64,000 nt of DNA, from NCBI GenBank assembly GCA_005882315.1, contig VBAR01000002.1, positions 248,001-312,000 of the forward strand, given 5' to 3'. Under the pieces are notes generated by a model. The model did no database searches and had not been told where the DNA came from. It worked only from the letters and a program-made list of their open reading frames with translations. Made by a program: the position numbers and the translations under genes. The DNA is from Bacteroidota bacterium (GTDB lineage Bacteria; Bacteroidota; Bacteroidia; Chitinophagales; Chitinophagaceae). Within the stretch, counting starts at the first letter, position 1, and each line of letters opens with the position of its first letter. Below, piece by piece: positions 25,571-34,777 of the stretch.

Positions 25571-26893
25571 TTATTTTTTGAAAGGTGGCTTATACTGATA
25601 ACTCAATCTTCTCCAAAGCCATTCTATTGGTCCGAAATGAAAATACTTTAACCAGATCGGGCTAATGATCAATTGAAAGATCCAAACAGCAAATACTACA
25701 TAATACAATTCATAGCGTTGCAATTTTCCAAACATTCCAAAACCAACACCTGTAAAGATCACCATGCAGATAAGGGAGTGCATGATGTAATTGGTTAATG
25801 CCATTTTACCTACGGCAGCTATTCTTGTTTTTAGCCAACCCAGTATGGGTAATTTGGCGAATATCATTATAAGCCCGATATGCCCGACGGCCATACCAAC
25901 TCTGCCAAGGTCATAGGTAAGATATGATTTTGAAAAAGCTAAAAATGAAAAATTGCCTGACATTATAGATGTTACTTCATAATAATTTGTTGTTAAGCCA
26001 ACAGCATATCCCAATAAAACCATCAGCCCATAAAAGCGGTATGATTTTCCACCTGATAGTATATTCAATTTGAAAAAAGCAATACCCAATAACATCATAC
26101 TAAATATATCCCATAGGTCATACCGGTAAACCCAAAATGTATCGCCTTCCAGATTCTTGGGTGCTAAATAACCAACTAGATCAAGGTATCCTTTTCTCAT
26201 GTTTGTATTAACTTCCTCTACATGTTTAGGAGATTTTTTTTCTTCTATTTTTTCCCATTTAGCTGTAGCTTCTTTCAGTTCTTTGGAAAGTTCCTGCCCC
26301 TGCGCTGTTTTAGTTTGAGCCAGGGCTACATCGGCAACTAATTTTTTGTCGCCTGTATAATCTTTGTAGGTCCAGAATGTACCAATTGCAAAAAGGAGTA
26401 GGGCAATAAGAATCAATTTTTTTGGTGCCATATTCCTGAATGAAAAAAGTAATAAACCCATAAGAGCATAATCATATAAAATTTCACCGGTCCAAAGGAG
26501 GAGGTAGCCATGTATCAAACCAAAAACAAGCATCCATAAAAGTCTTCTGAAATAAATATCTGCAGCTTTTATTCCGGCATCTTTTTTACTTAAGCGATCT
26601 AATATAATAAAGGCGCCTACGCCAAATAGCAGTGAGAACAAGGCCCGCATAGTGCCTTCAAAAAACATATTGGTAGTGATCCATGCGTATAAGCTCCAGC
26701 CGGTAGAGCCGCCAGAAACAGTTGGGTTCATGTAGGCATTGGCAAGTCCGAATCCTGTAATATTCATGAGCAGGATGCCGCAAAGCACAAAACCTCTCAT
26801 GATGTCAAGTGGTAAGATGCGTTCAGAATTGGTTACCGGAATAAAAGCGGTTTCTCCACCCGCAGGAGTGGCTTGAGTGTTTGGTGGTTGCAT
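25571..26893 (-). CDS. DUF418 (YeiB-like) multi-pass membrane protein
   Basis: 440 residues. A short polar N-terminus leads into RILPLDIMRGFVLCGILLMN, the usual first helix of YeiB/DUF418 proteins. About nine or ten further hydrophobic segments follow, ending in a C-terminal DUF418 block (LTNYIMHSLICMVIFTG...FGPIEWLWR). A charged soluble loop of about 70 residues rich in Lys and Glu lies near residues 165-235. The family is distantly related to acyltransferase-3 membrane proteins and its function is not established. It stands alone. Confidence 0.88.
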   Translation of the reverse strand: MQPPNTQATPAGGETAFIPVTNSERILPLDIMRGFVLCGILLMNITGFGLANAYMNPTVSGGSTGWSLYAWITTNMFFEGTMRALFSLLFGVGAFIILDRLSKKDAGIKAADIYFRRLLWMLVFGLIHGYLLLWTGEILYDYALMGLLLFSFRNMAPKKLILIALLLFAIGTFWTYKDYTGDKKLVADVALAQTKTAQGQELSKELKEATAKWEKIEEKKSPKHVEEVNTNMRKGYLDLVGYLAPKNLEGDTFWVYRYDLWDIFSMMLLGIAFFKLNILSGGKSYRFYGLMVLLGYAVGLTTNYYEVTSIMSGNFSFLAFSKSYLTYDLGRVGMAVGHIGLIMIFAKLPILGWLKTRIAAVGKMALTNYIMHSLICMVIFTGVGFGMFGKLQRYELYYVVFAVWIFQLIISPIWLKYFHFGPIEWLWRRLSYQYKPPFKK

Positions 26894-27053
26894 GTGTAGA
26901 TCAATGGCGGTTTGGTGTATAATAAATTAAGAAATCTAAATTGGTGACTTGAATGAATAACAATGGATGGTGTAACAAGATAATGTAATCAAAATGATCT
27001 CAGAAAATTTATTTTGAGCTTAAGTATAGCAGATAGCATACTGCTGTTTAAGT

Positions 27054-27353
27054 TTATTTAATAAAATTAAACGTGATCAATAAAATGATGATCAAAATCC
27101 CGAACAACGAGATCATAAAAAAATAATCAGCAATTGTTTCAAATCTTTCTTCTTTGACCTCATTTTTTGCACGGATAGACATAAATGAAAACCCGCATGA
27201 AAGAGTAAGCAATAAAGCAATTACTGATGTCAGCTCATCAATGATCATTGTCTCAGTCAGGTTTGCAATACGCAGGGATGTAATTACAACAAGGCAAAAA
27301 CCCAGAAGGGTAGCAGATGTGTTTAATATATGCGGGGATGTGTTGTTCGCCAT
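27054..27353 (-). CDS. Small membrane protein, unknown
   Basis: 99 residues from the ATG at 27353 (MANNTSPHILNTSATLLGFC); the longer frame to 27401 overlaps the upstream gene. Three hydrophobic segments lie near residues 12-28, 38-55 and 78-97, with a charged connector (RAKNEVKEERFE). No known catalytic motif. It is last in a run of four same-strand genes (SDR, AraC, VOC, this) with gaps of 40-60 bases, so it is probably co-transcribed. Confidence 0.7.
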   Translation of the reverse strand: MANNTSPHILNTSATLLGFCLVVITSLRIANLTETMIIDELTSVIALLLTLSCGFSFMSIRAKNEVKEERFETIADYFFMISLFGILIIILLITFNFIK

Positions 27354-27393
27354 CCCATAAAGATAAATTTTAAATAGCCATGTGTTCTGATTT

Positions 27394-28245
27394 TTACGCA
27401 ATAGAGGCTTGCACTATTTGTTCAATATTTAATTTCCGCATTGACATAAAAGCTTGAGCTGCCTTACCTGCTTTGGCGGGATCACTCATAATTTTGTTTA
27501 ATATAGTTGGGATGATCTGCCATGATACACCAAATTTATCTTTCAGCCATCCGCACATACTTTCGGCTCCGCTTTCTGTAAGTTGATTCCAGTAATGATC
27601 TATTTCTTCCTGTGTTTCGCAATAGATAGTTAATGATACACCTTCTGTAAAAGTTAAATTGTGTGACGCTGCGTTTTCCATCAACATAAACTTATTATCG
27701 CTTAAGCTCATCTGAGCATGTTTTATTTTTCCTTCCTGATCCGGTGACTCATTAGGACCATATCGAAGAATGCCATCAACTATCGGGTTTTTAAAAATGG
27801 AAGAATAATGTGCAATAGCTTCGTCAGCCCTTCCATATTGTTTGCCGGTGAATAGGAAGCAGGGTGTTATTTTCTGACCCACATCACTTATTTTACCTAA
27901 CCCCAATTGCCATGAAATGCCAAACTTGTCATTTATCCATCCATATTTTTCACCCCAGGGATATTTATCCAATGGCATTAGCACAGTACCTTCTTTACTG
28001 AATGCATTCCAGATATTATTTAACTCTTCTTCTTTTTCGCAGATGTAATAAAACGAAATGGATGCATTGGGCTTGTACATAGGCCCACCATCCAAAAGAG
28101 TAAAGCTTTGACCCGAAACGTTGATAGATGTTACAATGGGAGATTGCGCCGTAATTTTTGCATTAGCAAAAACAGAACAATATAATGTTGCTGCTTCTTT
28201 TGCCTGGCCGTTAAACCAAAGGCAGGGAGTTATTTTCTCTTTCAT
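27394..28245 (-). CDS. Two-domain VOC/PhnB-like protein
   Basis: 283 residues made of two tandem PhnB-type (3-demethylubiquinone methyltransferase-like glyoxalase-fold) domains. The repeats start KITPCLWFNGQAKEA and KITPCFLFTGKQYGR, and end INDKFGISWQL and LKDKFGVSWQI. VOC proteins of this subgroup usually lack a proven reaction; many are annotated as PhnB only by fold. The domain duplication lets the two halves form the metal site within one chain. It is the third gene in the SDR-AraC-VOC-membrane run. Confidence 0.85.
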   Translation of the reverse strand: MKEKITPCLWFNGQAKEAATLYCSVFANAKITAQSPIVTSINVSGQSFTLLDGGPMYKPNASISFYYICEKEEELNNIWNAFSKEGTVLMPLDKYPWGEKYGWINDKFGISWQLGLGKISDVGQKITPCFLFTGKQYGRADEAIAHYSSIFKNPIVDGILRYGPNESPDQEGKIKHAQMSLSDNKFMLMENAASHNLTFTEGVSLTIYCETQEEIDHYWNQLTESGAESMCGWLKDKFGVSWQIIPTILNKIMSDPAKAGKAAQAFMSMRKLNIEQIVQASIA

Positions 28246-28307
28246 ATTTTAGTATTTACAGGCAAACCTAAGATAGTCTATAAGCGGAGAATAGAATAAA
28301 ACCGACA

Positions 28308-29090
28308 CTACTCATCTTTTTTATTCAGGCCCGATCTGAGATAGTTCATAGGAGTAGTTTGCGTAAACTCTTTGAATGAACGGATAAAATGGCTTTGATC
28401 GGCGAAACCATTATCATAAGCAATATCAGTAAGCTTATTAAATTCCTGGGACCTTAATTGTGTAAATGAAAGTTGGAACTGGCAGATCCGCCTGTATTGA
28501 TTGGGTGTTACACCTACATACTTTTTAAAGATGCGTTGAAAGGTTCGTTCAGTGAGATCTAATTTTTTCAGTATTGCAGATAAAACTTCAGTACCTGAAT
28601 CGTACATGATCTGGTCGGTGGCGTATTTAATGATCTCACATTCTTTGTTGTTCTCCTGCAGTTGATGAATTAATAAATTATCAAGTACTTCTATTTTACT
28701 GCTTGTTGACGCTGCATAGACTAATTGTGTTCTGAGTGCATTTGTTTTATGCGGACTCCAGTTAGAAAGATCAATTGGTGTATCTATTAGTTTAGCGGCA
28801 GCTATATTAAATATACTTGCCAATGCAAATGGCTTAAAGAAATAAGCGATGATTGTTGTATTGTCATCAGTTTCCCAACCATCTGTGGGAGTTGATTTTC
28901 CAAACAAGGTCAATTGTAAAATATTCTCATTTCCCGTTTCTTCATTTTCGGTCCGGCAAAGAAGAGCAGGCATACCATTGGTAAATAGCGGCAGGTTATT
29001 TGAATCTGGTTGAGAAAAGCTTTCCAGTATCAAAACTGTTCTTACATATTCTGCTATTAACTGATTTGGTTTTTGATACCAGTACTTCAT
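28308..29090 (-). CDS. AraC-family transcription regulator
   Basis: 260 residues. The N-terminal sensing part (about 1-150) begins MKYWYQKPNQLIAEYVRTVL, typical of the DUF6597 class. The C-terminal HTH_18 domain holds LTERTFQRIFKKYVGVTPNQYRR and TDIAYDNGFADQSHFIRSFKE, the two helix-turn-helix units of AraC proteins. It probably regulates its own run with the SDR and VOC genes. The ligand is unknown. Confidence 0.9.
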   Translation of the reverse strand: MKYWYQKPNQLIAEYVRTVLILESFSQPDSNNLPLFTNGMPALLCRTENEETGNENILQLTLFGKSTPTDGWETDDNTTIIAYFFKPFALASIFNIAAAKLIDTPIDLSNWSPHKTNALRTQLVYAASTSSKIEVLDNLLIHQLQENNKECEIIKYATDQIMYDSGTEVLSAILKKLDLTERTFQRIFKKYVGVTPNQYRRICQFQLSFTQLRSQEFNKLTDIAYDNGFADQSHFIRSFKEFTQTTPMNYLRSGLNKKDE

Positions 29091-29129
29091 TTGGATTGAT
29101 GATTATGCTACTAATGCTGATAACCGTAT

Positions 29130-29858
29130 TTAATTTACCTGGTTTACCTTATCAAATGCCGGCTTTAATATTTCAGCCCCCGCTTTAGATGCTTGCTCTG
29201 TAAAGCCATAAGTGAGTTCATTTTTCCCTTGCTCTAACTGTTCGAATATTGATTCGATGAAACCACTTACTGGCGGGGCAAAATCATGTATACCCTTTCC
29301 GCCAAGATCAGTATTCAATGCTGGTGGTATTATTTCTATCACTTCAATATTTTTTGGCTTCAATAAATGCCGGAGCGAAAGTGTAAAGGAGTGAAAAAAT
29401 GCTTTTGTGCCTGAATAAACCGGGGTTTTAGTAAGCGGAACAAACGATAAGCCTGATGTTACATTCATTATTGCTGTTAAGGAAGGTAAGTTTTGAAATA
29501 AATAAGCCAGGTGTATCGGGGCTTCTATATTAATAGTGATCTCTTCTTTTGCTCTTTGAAAAAAATCAGGATCATTGAGCGATATCCATTGCTGGATCCC
29601 TGCATTATTAATTAATATATTCAGATCACTATGTTCTTCAGATATCCATTTAAAAAGAGATTCCCTTTCTGTATCTGATACCAGGTCACAAACTTTTGTG
29701 ATGAGTGATGGTAGTTTCCCTTTAGCTTCATTTAAAACAGCTTCACGTCTTCCACAGACAATAACTGTATTGCCATCCTGTATAAATCTTTCTGCTAAAG
29801 CAAAACCAATTCCGGAAGCTCCACCTGTTATCAGTATTTTCTTATTTGTGATTTTCAT
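29130..29858 (-). CDS. Short-chain dehydrogenase (DltE-like)
   Basis: 242 residues, classical SDR. The cofactor motif TGGASGIG is near the N-terminus, NNAGI in the middle, and the catalytic pair is in YSGTKA (YxxxK) preceded by NVTSGLSF with the Ser. VCGRREAV after the second strand suggests NADP(H) preference. It most resembles DltE-type oxidoreductases, whose substrates are not known; D-alanylation genes are absent here. It is the first gene of the SDR-AraC-VOC run, with a TAAATTTG -7 box at 29905-29912. Confidence 0.88.
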   Translation of the reverse strand: MKITNKKILITGGASGIGFALAERFIQDGNTVIVCGRREAVLNEAKGKLPSLITKVCDLVSDTERESLFKWISEEHSDLNILINNAGIQQWISLNDPDFFQRAKEEITINIEAPIHLAYLFQNLPSLTAIMNVTSGLSFVPLTKTPVYSGTKAFFHSFTLSLRHLLKPKNIEVIEIIPPALNTDLGGKGIHDFAPPVSGFIESIFEQLEQGKNELTYGFTEQASKAGAEILKPAFDKVNQVN

Positions 29859-29957
29859 TTTTTAATATTTATGGTTAATGAATAATAGATGCAGAATCTT
29901 TTTGCAAATTTAAAAATATGCCAAAGTAATCACCCTTTAAAAAGTAAATATTTTTTA

Positions 29958-30914
29958 TCACACATACTGCTCCAGCAATTCAATTCTTCTATCAATCGGT
30001 GGGTGAGTGGCAAATAAATTATCCCATGAACCGGATTTGCGTTCAGATACTTGTGGGTTATCAATAAACAATTGTGCTACATCACGACTTTCTACTGCTT
30101 CTATAAAAGGATCGCCTTTGATTTTTTTTAATGCATTAGCCAACGCATAAGGTTTCTTTGTTATTTCTGCAGCGCCAGCATCAGCCAGATATTCACGACT
30201 GCGGCTAATGCCAAAACGGAGTAACATGGAAATAAAGTAGGCGAGTGCTGTAACTACAATTGCAATTAAGATGATAGCGCCACTTCCTTTACTGTCTTTA
30301 CTGCTTCTGCCGGTAAAGCGTATACTGCGGAAAGCCATTTCTGCAAGGAAAGCAAATATGCCGACAAAGATGATGGAGATGATGAGTACTCTTACATCCC
30401 GGTTAATGATATGAGTAAGTTCATGTGCCAGCACACCTTCCAGTTCATCGTCTTCCAGTTTATTCAACAATCCCCTTGAAACGGAAATGGAAAAACTATT
30501 TTTATTAATACCGCTTGCAAATGCATTTAGCGAATCATCTTCGATGATATAGATCTTCGGCATTTGCATGCCTTTTTGTATGCAGAGATTTTCTACGAGA
30601 TTATAAATTCTTTTATTTTCTTTCCGGTCAAGCGGTTTACTGCCTGTTGCCAAACGGATAAATGCCGAATGTCCGAACCATGCAATTAAAAACCACAAAC
30701 CTACTGCTGCCAATACAACCGGCGCTACGCCTATAAAAGTTTGTGTGGAATCATACACACTGTCATTCACATTTGCATTTGAGTTGTGATTTTTTACAAG
30801 GAAGTAAACAGCTGCATATACCATTGCCAGCAGCAATGCGGGAAAAGCAATCAGCAGGAAAAATGAATTACGGTTATTCCTGCTGATCTGTTTATCGAGT
30901 CCGATATATCTCAT
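29958..30914 (-). CDS. M48 family membrane metalloprotease (HtpX-like)
   Basis: 318 residues. Two N-terminal membrane helices (about 19-40 and 60-82) are followed by the zinc motif HELTH at 164-168, two more hydrophobic segments (about 174-190 and 205-230) and SREYLADAGAAE with the third zinc ligand Glu. HtpX-type proteases degrade misfolded membrane proteins on the cytoplasmic side. It follows lemA after 27 bases; LemA/M48 pairs recur in many bacteria, so a functional link is likely. The gap contains an 18-bp perfect palindrome. Confidence 0.92.
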   Translation of the reverse strand: MRYIGLDKQISRNNRNSFFLLIAFPALLLAMVYAAVYFLVKNHNSNANVNDSVYDSTQTFIGVAPVVLAAVGLWFLIAWFGHSAFIRLATGSKPLDRKENKRIYNLVENLCIQKGMQMPKIYIIEDDSLNAFASGINKNSFSISVSRGLLNKLEDDELEGVLAHELTHIINRDVRVLIISIIFVGIFAFLAEMAFRSIRFTGRSSKDSKGSGAIILIAIVVTALAYFISMLLRFGISRSREYLADAGAAEITKKPYALANALKKIKGDPFIEAVESRDVAQLFIDNPQVSERKSGSWDNLFATHPPIDRRIELLEQYV

Positions 30915-30923
30915 AGAATCTGC

Positions 30924-30941
30924 TCCCGATAGCTATCGGGA
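30924..30941. repeat. 18-bp perfect palindrome between lemA and the M48 gene
   Basis: TCCCGATAGCTATCGGGA reads the same on both strands and is more GC-rich than its surroundings. It could be an operator, but its single occurrence between co-directional genes suggests a scattered palindromic repeat. Confidence 0.6.
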
Positions 30942-31502
30942 CTAAAATTTGATTGTTGGTGGTGCTTCCATCGTCTGTCTTCCTTCGGTGCCGAGGTCAA
31001 ACATAATTTCACGTTTGAAACCAAAATTGTTTGCAATAAGATTTCCGGGAAAAGATTCCGCTGCATTATTGTATTCAGTTGTGGCGGCGTTAAAGAAGCG
31101 ACGGCTGGCAGCCAGTTTATTTTCTATATCGCTGAGTTCTTCCTGTAGTTGCAAAAAGTTCTGGTTGGCTTTCAGATCAGGATAAGCTTCTACCTGTACC
31201 CGCAAACCCTGCAAAGCAGAAGTAAGTTGCTGCTCGGCTACAATTTTATCATCAATTGATCTTGCACTCATTGCTGCTGTACGGGCTTCCGTAATTCTTG
31301 TCAGCAGTTCTTTTTCATGTGATGCATAACCTTTTACTGTTTCTACTAACTGTGGTACCAGGTCATGACGCTGACGAAGTTGTACATCTATATCTGCAAA
31401 AGCATTTTGCCTGCGGTTGCGCAGGCGAACAAGTCCGTTGTACAATGAAATAGCCCAGATAACGATCAGAACAATTATTCCGACAACAATAAGAATTGGC
31501 AT
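30942..31502 (-). CDS. lemA: LemA family protein
   Basis: 186 residues. One N-terminal membrane helix (PILIVVGIIVLIVIWAIS) is followed by YNGLVRLRNRRQNAFADIDVQLRQRHDLVPQLVETVKGY, the hallmark LemA block, then a long helical bundle ending EIMFDLGTEG. Its molecular role is not established; it is membrane-anchored with the helices outside. It is the first gene of the lemA-M48 pair. Confidence 0.93.
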   Translation of the reverse strand: MPILIVVGIIVLIVIWAISLYNGLVRLRNRRQNAFADIDVQLRQRHDLVPQLVETVKGYASHEKELLTRITEARTAAMSARSIDDKIVAEQQLTSALQGLRVQVEAYPDLKANQNFLQLQEELSDIENKLAASRRFFNAATTEYNNAAESFPGNLIANNFGFKREIMFDLGTEGRQTMEAPPTIKF

Positions 31503-31538
31503 AGTTGATTTTTTTAGAAATGTAATTTAAAGAAAAAA

Positions 31539-31608
31539 GATGAGTGATGAGTTGAGAGTCGGTAGTTGGTAGTCAGGAGTCGGTGATCAGCAGTTAATAG
31601 TCAATAGT
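31539..31608 (+). repeat. Ten-unit degenerate heptanucleotide array
   Basis: Ten consecutive 7-base units in strict phase: GATGAGT twice, then TGAGAGT, CGGTAGT, TGGTAGT, CAGGAGT, CGGTGAT, CAGCAGT, TAATAGT, CAATAGT. Nine of ten end in AGT. Confidence 0.8.
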
Positions 31609-31630
31609 GAATGCTCTATTTACCCGAGTC

Positions 31631-31769
31631 TGTCATGCCGAAGACGGCTAGTTAGATACTCTTTCTTTTATAATGATAGTAGTCGAAGTATCTCAAAGGT
31701 TAACAAGTCTGAGATGACTCGCTTGCAGTCATTCTATTAAAAGCTGTTTCAATCTGGCTCGGTATGACA
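31631..31769. repeat. Long imperfect inverted repeat
   Basis: The outer arms TGTCATGCCG (31631-31640) and CGGTATGACA (31760-31769) pair at 9 of 10 positions. Inner agatactc-like and gtatctc/gagatgac-like stretches also face each other. It resembles the long palindromic intergenic elements starting TGTCATGC that are scattered in Bacteroidota genomes (recalled, not searched). Confidence 0.45.
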
Positions 31770-31870
31770 AAACTCAAATATTTGTAGGTGCACATTACAT
31801 TCTCACAGGTTTAAAACTATTTCCATCCATTTGCCTGTTCTTTTTTACTTTTCGGGAATAAATCAGATCC

Positions 31871-34312
31871 ATGAGAATAGTACCTTTTATAATTTCTTCG
31901 GTTGTAACGGCTGGTCTTGTGTATGCACTCAGCAGGCCCTGGGGCGATTCATTGCCAATGCCGGCTGGAAAATTTTTAAGTCCACAGGTTGGCTTTTGGC
32001 AAAATGCTGAACCGGCTGATGAAAGTTTTGATGCAGAATTAAAATTTCCGAACCTGAAAGGGAAGGCTGAAGTATTATTTGATGAACGATTGGTTCCTCA
32101 TGTATTTGCTGAGAATGATGAGGACCTTTATTTTATACAAGGCTATTTACATGCAAAATTCCGTTTATTCCAGATGGATCTGCAAACCAAAGCAGCTGCA
32201 GGCCGTGCAAGTGAAGTGGCCGGAAAGAAGGCCATCAATTTTGACAGGGGGCAAAGAAGACTAGGAATGGTTTACGCTGCGGAGAATGCATTAAAAGAAA
32301 TTGAAAAAGATCCGGTGAATAAAAAAATGTTTGATGCCTATACAAATGGCGTCAATGCCTATATCAACACACTTACTGAAAGTTCTGTTCCGCTTGAGTA
32401 TAAATTACTGAACATACAACCAGAACCCTGGAGCAACCTGCGTACAGCATTATTATTAAAGATGATGGCAAAAATGCTGAGCAGTGAAACAGAACATGAT
32501 CTTGCATACACTAACGCAAAAAGTGTTTTCACAACGGAAGAATTTAAAATGATCTATCCTGAAGTGAATGATTCGCTGGTGCCCATCATACCTAAAGGAA
32601 CAGTGTTTGACCCACCAGGTATTGTACCGGTAAAACCTGCAACTGCTGATTCAATTTATTTTGCTAAAAAAGATACTGTGCCTGCAAGACCAGAAGTGGA
32701 GCAGGATAAAACGAATGGAAGTAATAACTGGGTAGTAGCCGGAAGCAAAACGCAAAGCGGTGCACCGATCTTATGTAATGATCCGCATCTTGAACTTTCA
32801 TTGCCATCTATCTGGTATGAAATGCAACTGGTGTCAGCTTCAAGTAATACCTATGGTGTTTCATTACCCGGCAGTCCATTTATAATTATTGGATTCAATG
32901 ATAGTATTGCTTGGGGTGTAACCAATGCACAGCGGGATGTTAAGGATTATTATGAAATACAATTTAAAGACGGACAAAAAAAGGAATATTGGTTTGATGG
33001 AAAATGGACATCATCAACATTGCAGGAAGAAAGAATAAAAGTAAAAGGCGGTGCAGATGTACTGGACACGGTTGCTTATACCATCTTCGGCCCGGTGATG
33101 TTTGATGAAAGTTTTACTGAACCATTAGCAAAAAACAAAAATATTGCAGTGAAGTGGGCTGCACATGAAGCCAGCAATGAAGGCATCACATTTTATAAAC
33201 TAAACCATGCACATAACTATGATGAGTATGTTGATGCGATAAAAACATTCAGTTGCCCGGGACAGAATTTTGTATTTGCATCTCACTCCGGCGATATTGC
33301 TATCTGGCAACAAGGAAAATTTCCTGCAAGATGGGATATGCAGGGCCAATACCTGATGCCGGGTACTGACAGCAGTTATTTCTGGCAAGGTTATATACCA
33401 CAGGGAGAAAATCCTCATTCAAAAAATCCATTGCAGGGATTTTTACAAAGTGCCAACCAACGACCCGTTGATTCTACCTATCCATATTTTATTCCTGGTG
33501 ACTATATAACACCACGTGGCATCACTATCTCTAATAAACTTTCTGCAATGAATGCCATAACACCACAGGATATGATGAAACTACAGGGAGATTATTTCAA
33601 TACATTGGCGGAAGATGCGAGAGGAATTATGTTACAATATATAAAAGAAGGGGAACTGAATGCAGATGAGAAAAAGTATTTAGATATTTTTAAAAGCTGG
33701 AACCTGGAAGCATCACCTGATTCGAAAGGACAAACAGTTTATCAATGCTGGTATGATAGTTTAGAAAGAGAGATATGGGCAGATGATCTTGCAAGAGTAA
33801 CTCCTAAAGCATATGCACCCGGTGAACAAACTTTAATGGAAATACTGAAAAGGGATTCCGCCATGAAGTTTATAGATAATATTAATACACCACAGAAAGA
33901 AACTTTGTTTGATGTGGTTACGGCTGCATTAAAAAAAGCAAGTATTGAGCTGAAGAAAGAAGAAGCAGAAGGAAAACTGGAGTGGACAAAATTCAAAAAT
34001 CCCACAATTTATCATTTGATCAAAACCCTGGAACCTTTTGCAAGAAAAGGATTGAATGTAGGTGGTTATGGTAATATTATAAATGCGGTTACGCATAGTC
34101 ATGGTCCCAGTTGGCGAATGATCGTACATCTTACTACTCCAACAGAAGCTTATGGTGTTTATCCCGGCGGACAAAGCGGAAACCCCGGTAGTAAGTATTA
34201 TGATAACACAGTTGATACATGGGCCAATGGAAAATATAACCAGCTATGGTATATGCGTGAAGGAGATAAGAATGATGCAAAAGTGAAGTGGAGAATGAAA
34301 ATTAATCAATAG
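31871..34312 (+). CDS. Penicillin acylase family (Ntn-hydrolase)
   Basis: 813 residues with an N-terminal hydrophobic signal or anchor (MRIVPFIISSVVTAGLVYAL). The alpha chain (about 45-280), a spacer and the beta chain are recognisable. The autocatalytic nucleophile is Ser284 in GSNNWVVAGSKTQSG, which becomes the N-terminus of the beta chain after self-cleavage. PHLELSLPSIWYEMQL and GFNDSIAWGVTNA are further family blocks. Members hydrolyse amide bonds of penicillins, acyl-homoserine lactones or acyl-peptides; the natural substrate here is unknown. It is periplasmic and probably co-transcribed with the two genes downstream. Confidence 0.92.
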   Translation: MRIVPFIISSVVTAGLVYALSRPWGDSLPMPAGKFLSPQVGFWQNAEPADESFDAELKFPNLKGKAEVLFDERLVPHVFAENDEDLYFIQGYLHAKFRLFQMDLQTKAAAGRASEVAGKKAINFDRGQRRLGMVYAAENALKEIEKDPVNKKMFDAYTNGVNAYINTLTESSVPLEYKLLNIQPEPWSNLRTALLLKMMAKMLSSETEHDLAYTNAKSVFTTEEFKMIYPEVNDSLVPIIPKGTVFDPPGIVPVKPATADSIYFAKKDTVPARPEVEQDKTNGSNNWVVAGSKTQSGAPILCNDPHLELSLPSIWYEMQLVSASSNTYGVSLPGSPFIIIGFNDSIAWGVTNAQRDVKDYYEIQFKDGQKKEYWFDGKWTSSTLQEERIKVKGGADVLDTVAYTIFGPVMFDESFTEPLAKNKNIAVKWAAHEASNEGITFYKLNHAHNYDEYVDAIKTFSCPGQNFVFASHSGDIAIWQQGKFPARWDMQGQYLMPGTDSSYFWQGYIPQGENPHSKNPLQGFLQSANQRPVDSTYPYFIPGDYITPRGITISNKLSAMNAITPQDMMKLQGDYFNTLAEDARGIMLQYIKEGELNADEKKYLDIFKSWNLEASPDSKGQTVYQCWYDSLEREIWADDLARVTPKAYAPGEQTLMEILKRDSAMKFIDNINTPQKETLFDVVTAALKKASIELKKEEAEGKLEWTKFKNPTIYHLIKTLEPFARKGLNVGGYGNIINAVTHSHGPSWRMIVHLTTPTEAYGVYPGGQSGNPGSKYYDNTVDTWANGKYNQLWYMREGDKNDAKVKWRMKINQ

Positions 34313-34350
34313 TATTATATTACAAGCAACCAATAACAAAAACTAAAGCG

Positions 34351-34701
34351 ATGAAACTTATCACATCAATCATTTTAACCGGTCTGCTTGCATTTATAGC
34401 CGGATTATATCTTCCATGGTGGAGTTTAGCCATCGCAGCATTTTTAGTTGCAGCACTTATTCATCAGAAACCATGGAAAGCATTTCTCTCCGGGTTTTTA
34501 GGTTTGTTTTTGTTATGGGGTGGATTAGCTCTCTGGATCAATTTAAAAAATGATGGTGTATTGGCTGTTAAAGTCGCTTCATTATTACCCTTAGGTGGGT
34601 CTCCATATTTATTAATAGTTGTTACAGGATTTATAGCAGGACTCATTGGTGGCCTGGCTGCTTTAGCTGGTAGTTATTTGCGTTCGTCACCGGTCAAATG
34701 A
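34351..34701 (+). CDS. Small membrane protein, unknown
   Basis: 116 residues with four hydrophobic segments (about 5-20, 24-40, 48-64 and 80-108). It is rich in Leu, Ala, Gly and Trp and has no catalytic motif. The ATG at 34351 lies 38 bases after the penicillin acylase stop and the DUF5686 gene follows 76 bases later, so the three look like one operon. Function not recognised. Confidence 0.7.
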   Translation: MKLITSIILTGLLAFIAGLYLPWWSLAIAAFLVAALIHQKPWKAFLSGFLGLFLLWGGLALWINLKNDGVLAVKVASLLPLGGSPYLLIVVTGFIAGLIGGLAALAGSYLRSSPVK

Positions 34702-34777
34702 CTGATAAAAGAAATAGAATTCTTATATTGAGCAGAATATTCACCACCCACCGGAGTTTTGATCCGGCAACCACAAT

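Larger units (their letters stand above)
31503..31870. other. Intergenic region with heptad array and long inverted repeat
   Basis: 368 bases without a gene between the divergent lemA and penicillin acylase genes. It holds the heptanucleotide array at 31539-31608 and a 139-bp inverted repeat at 31631-31769. No ORF or RNA gene is seen. Confidence 0.6.
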
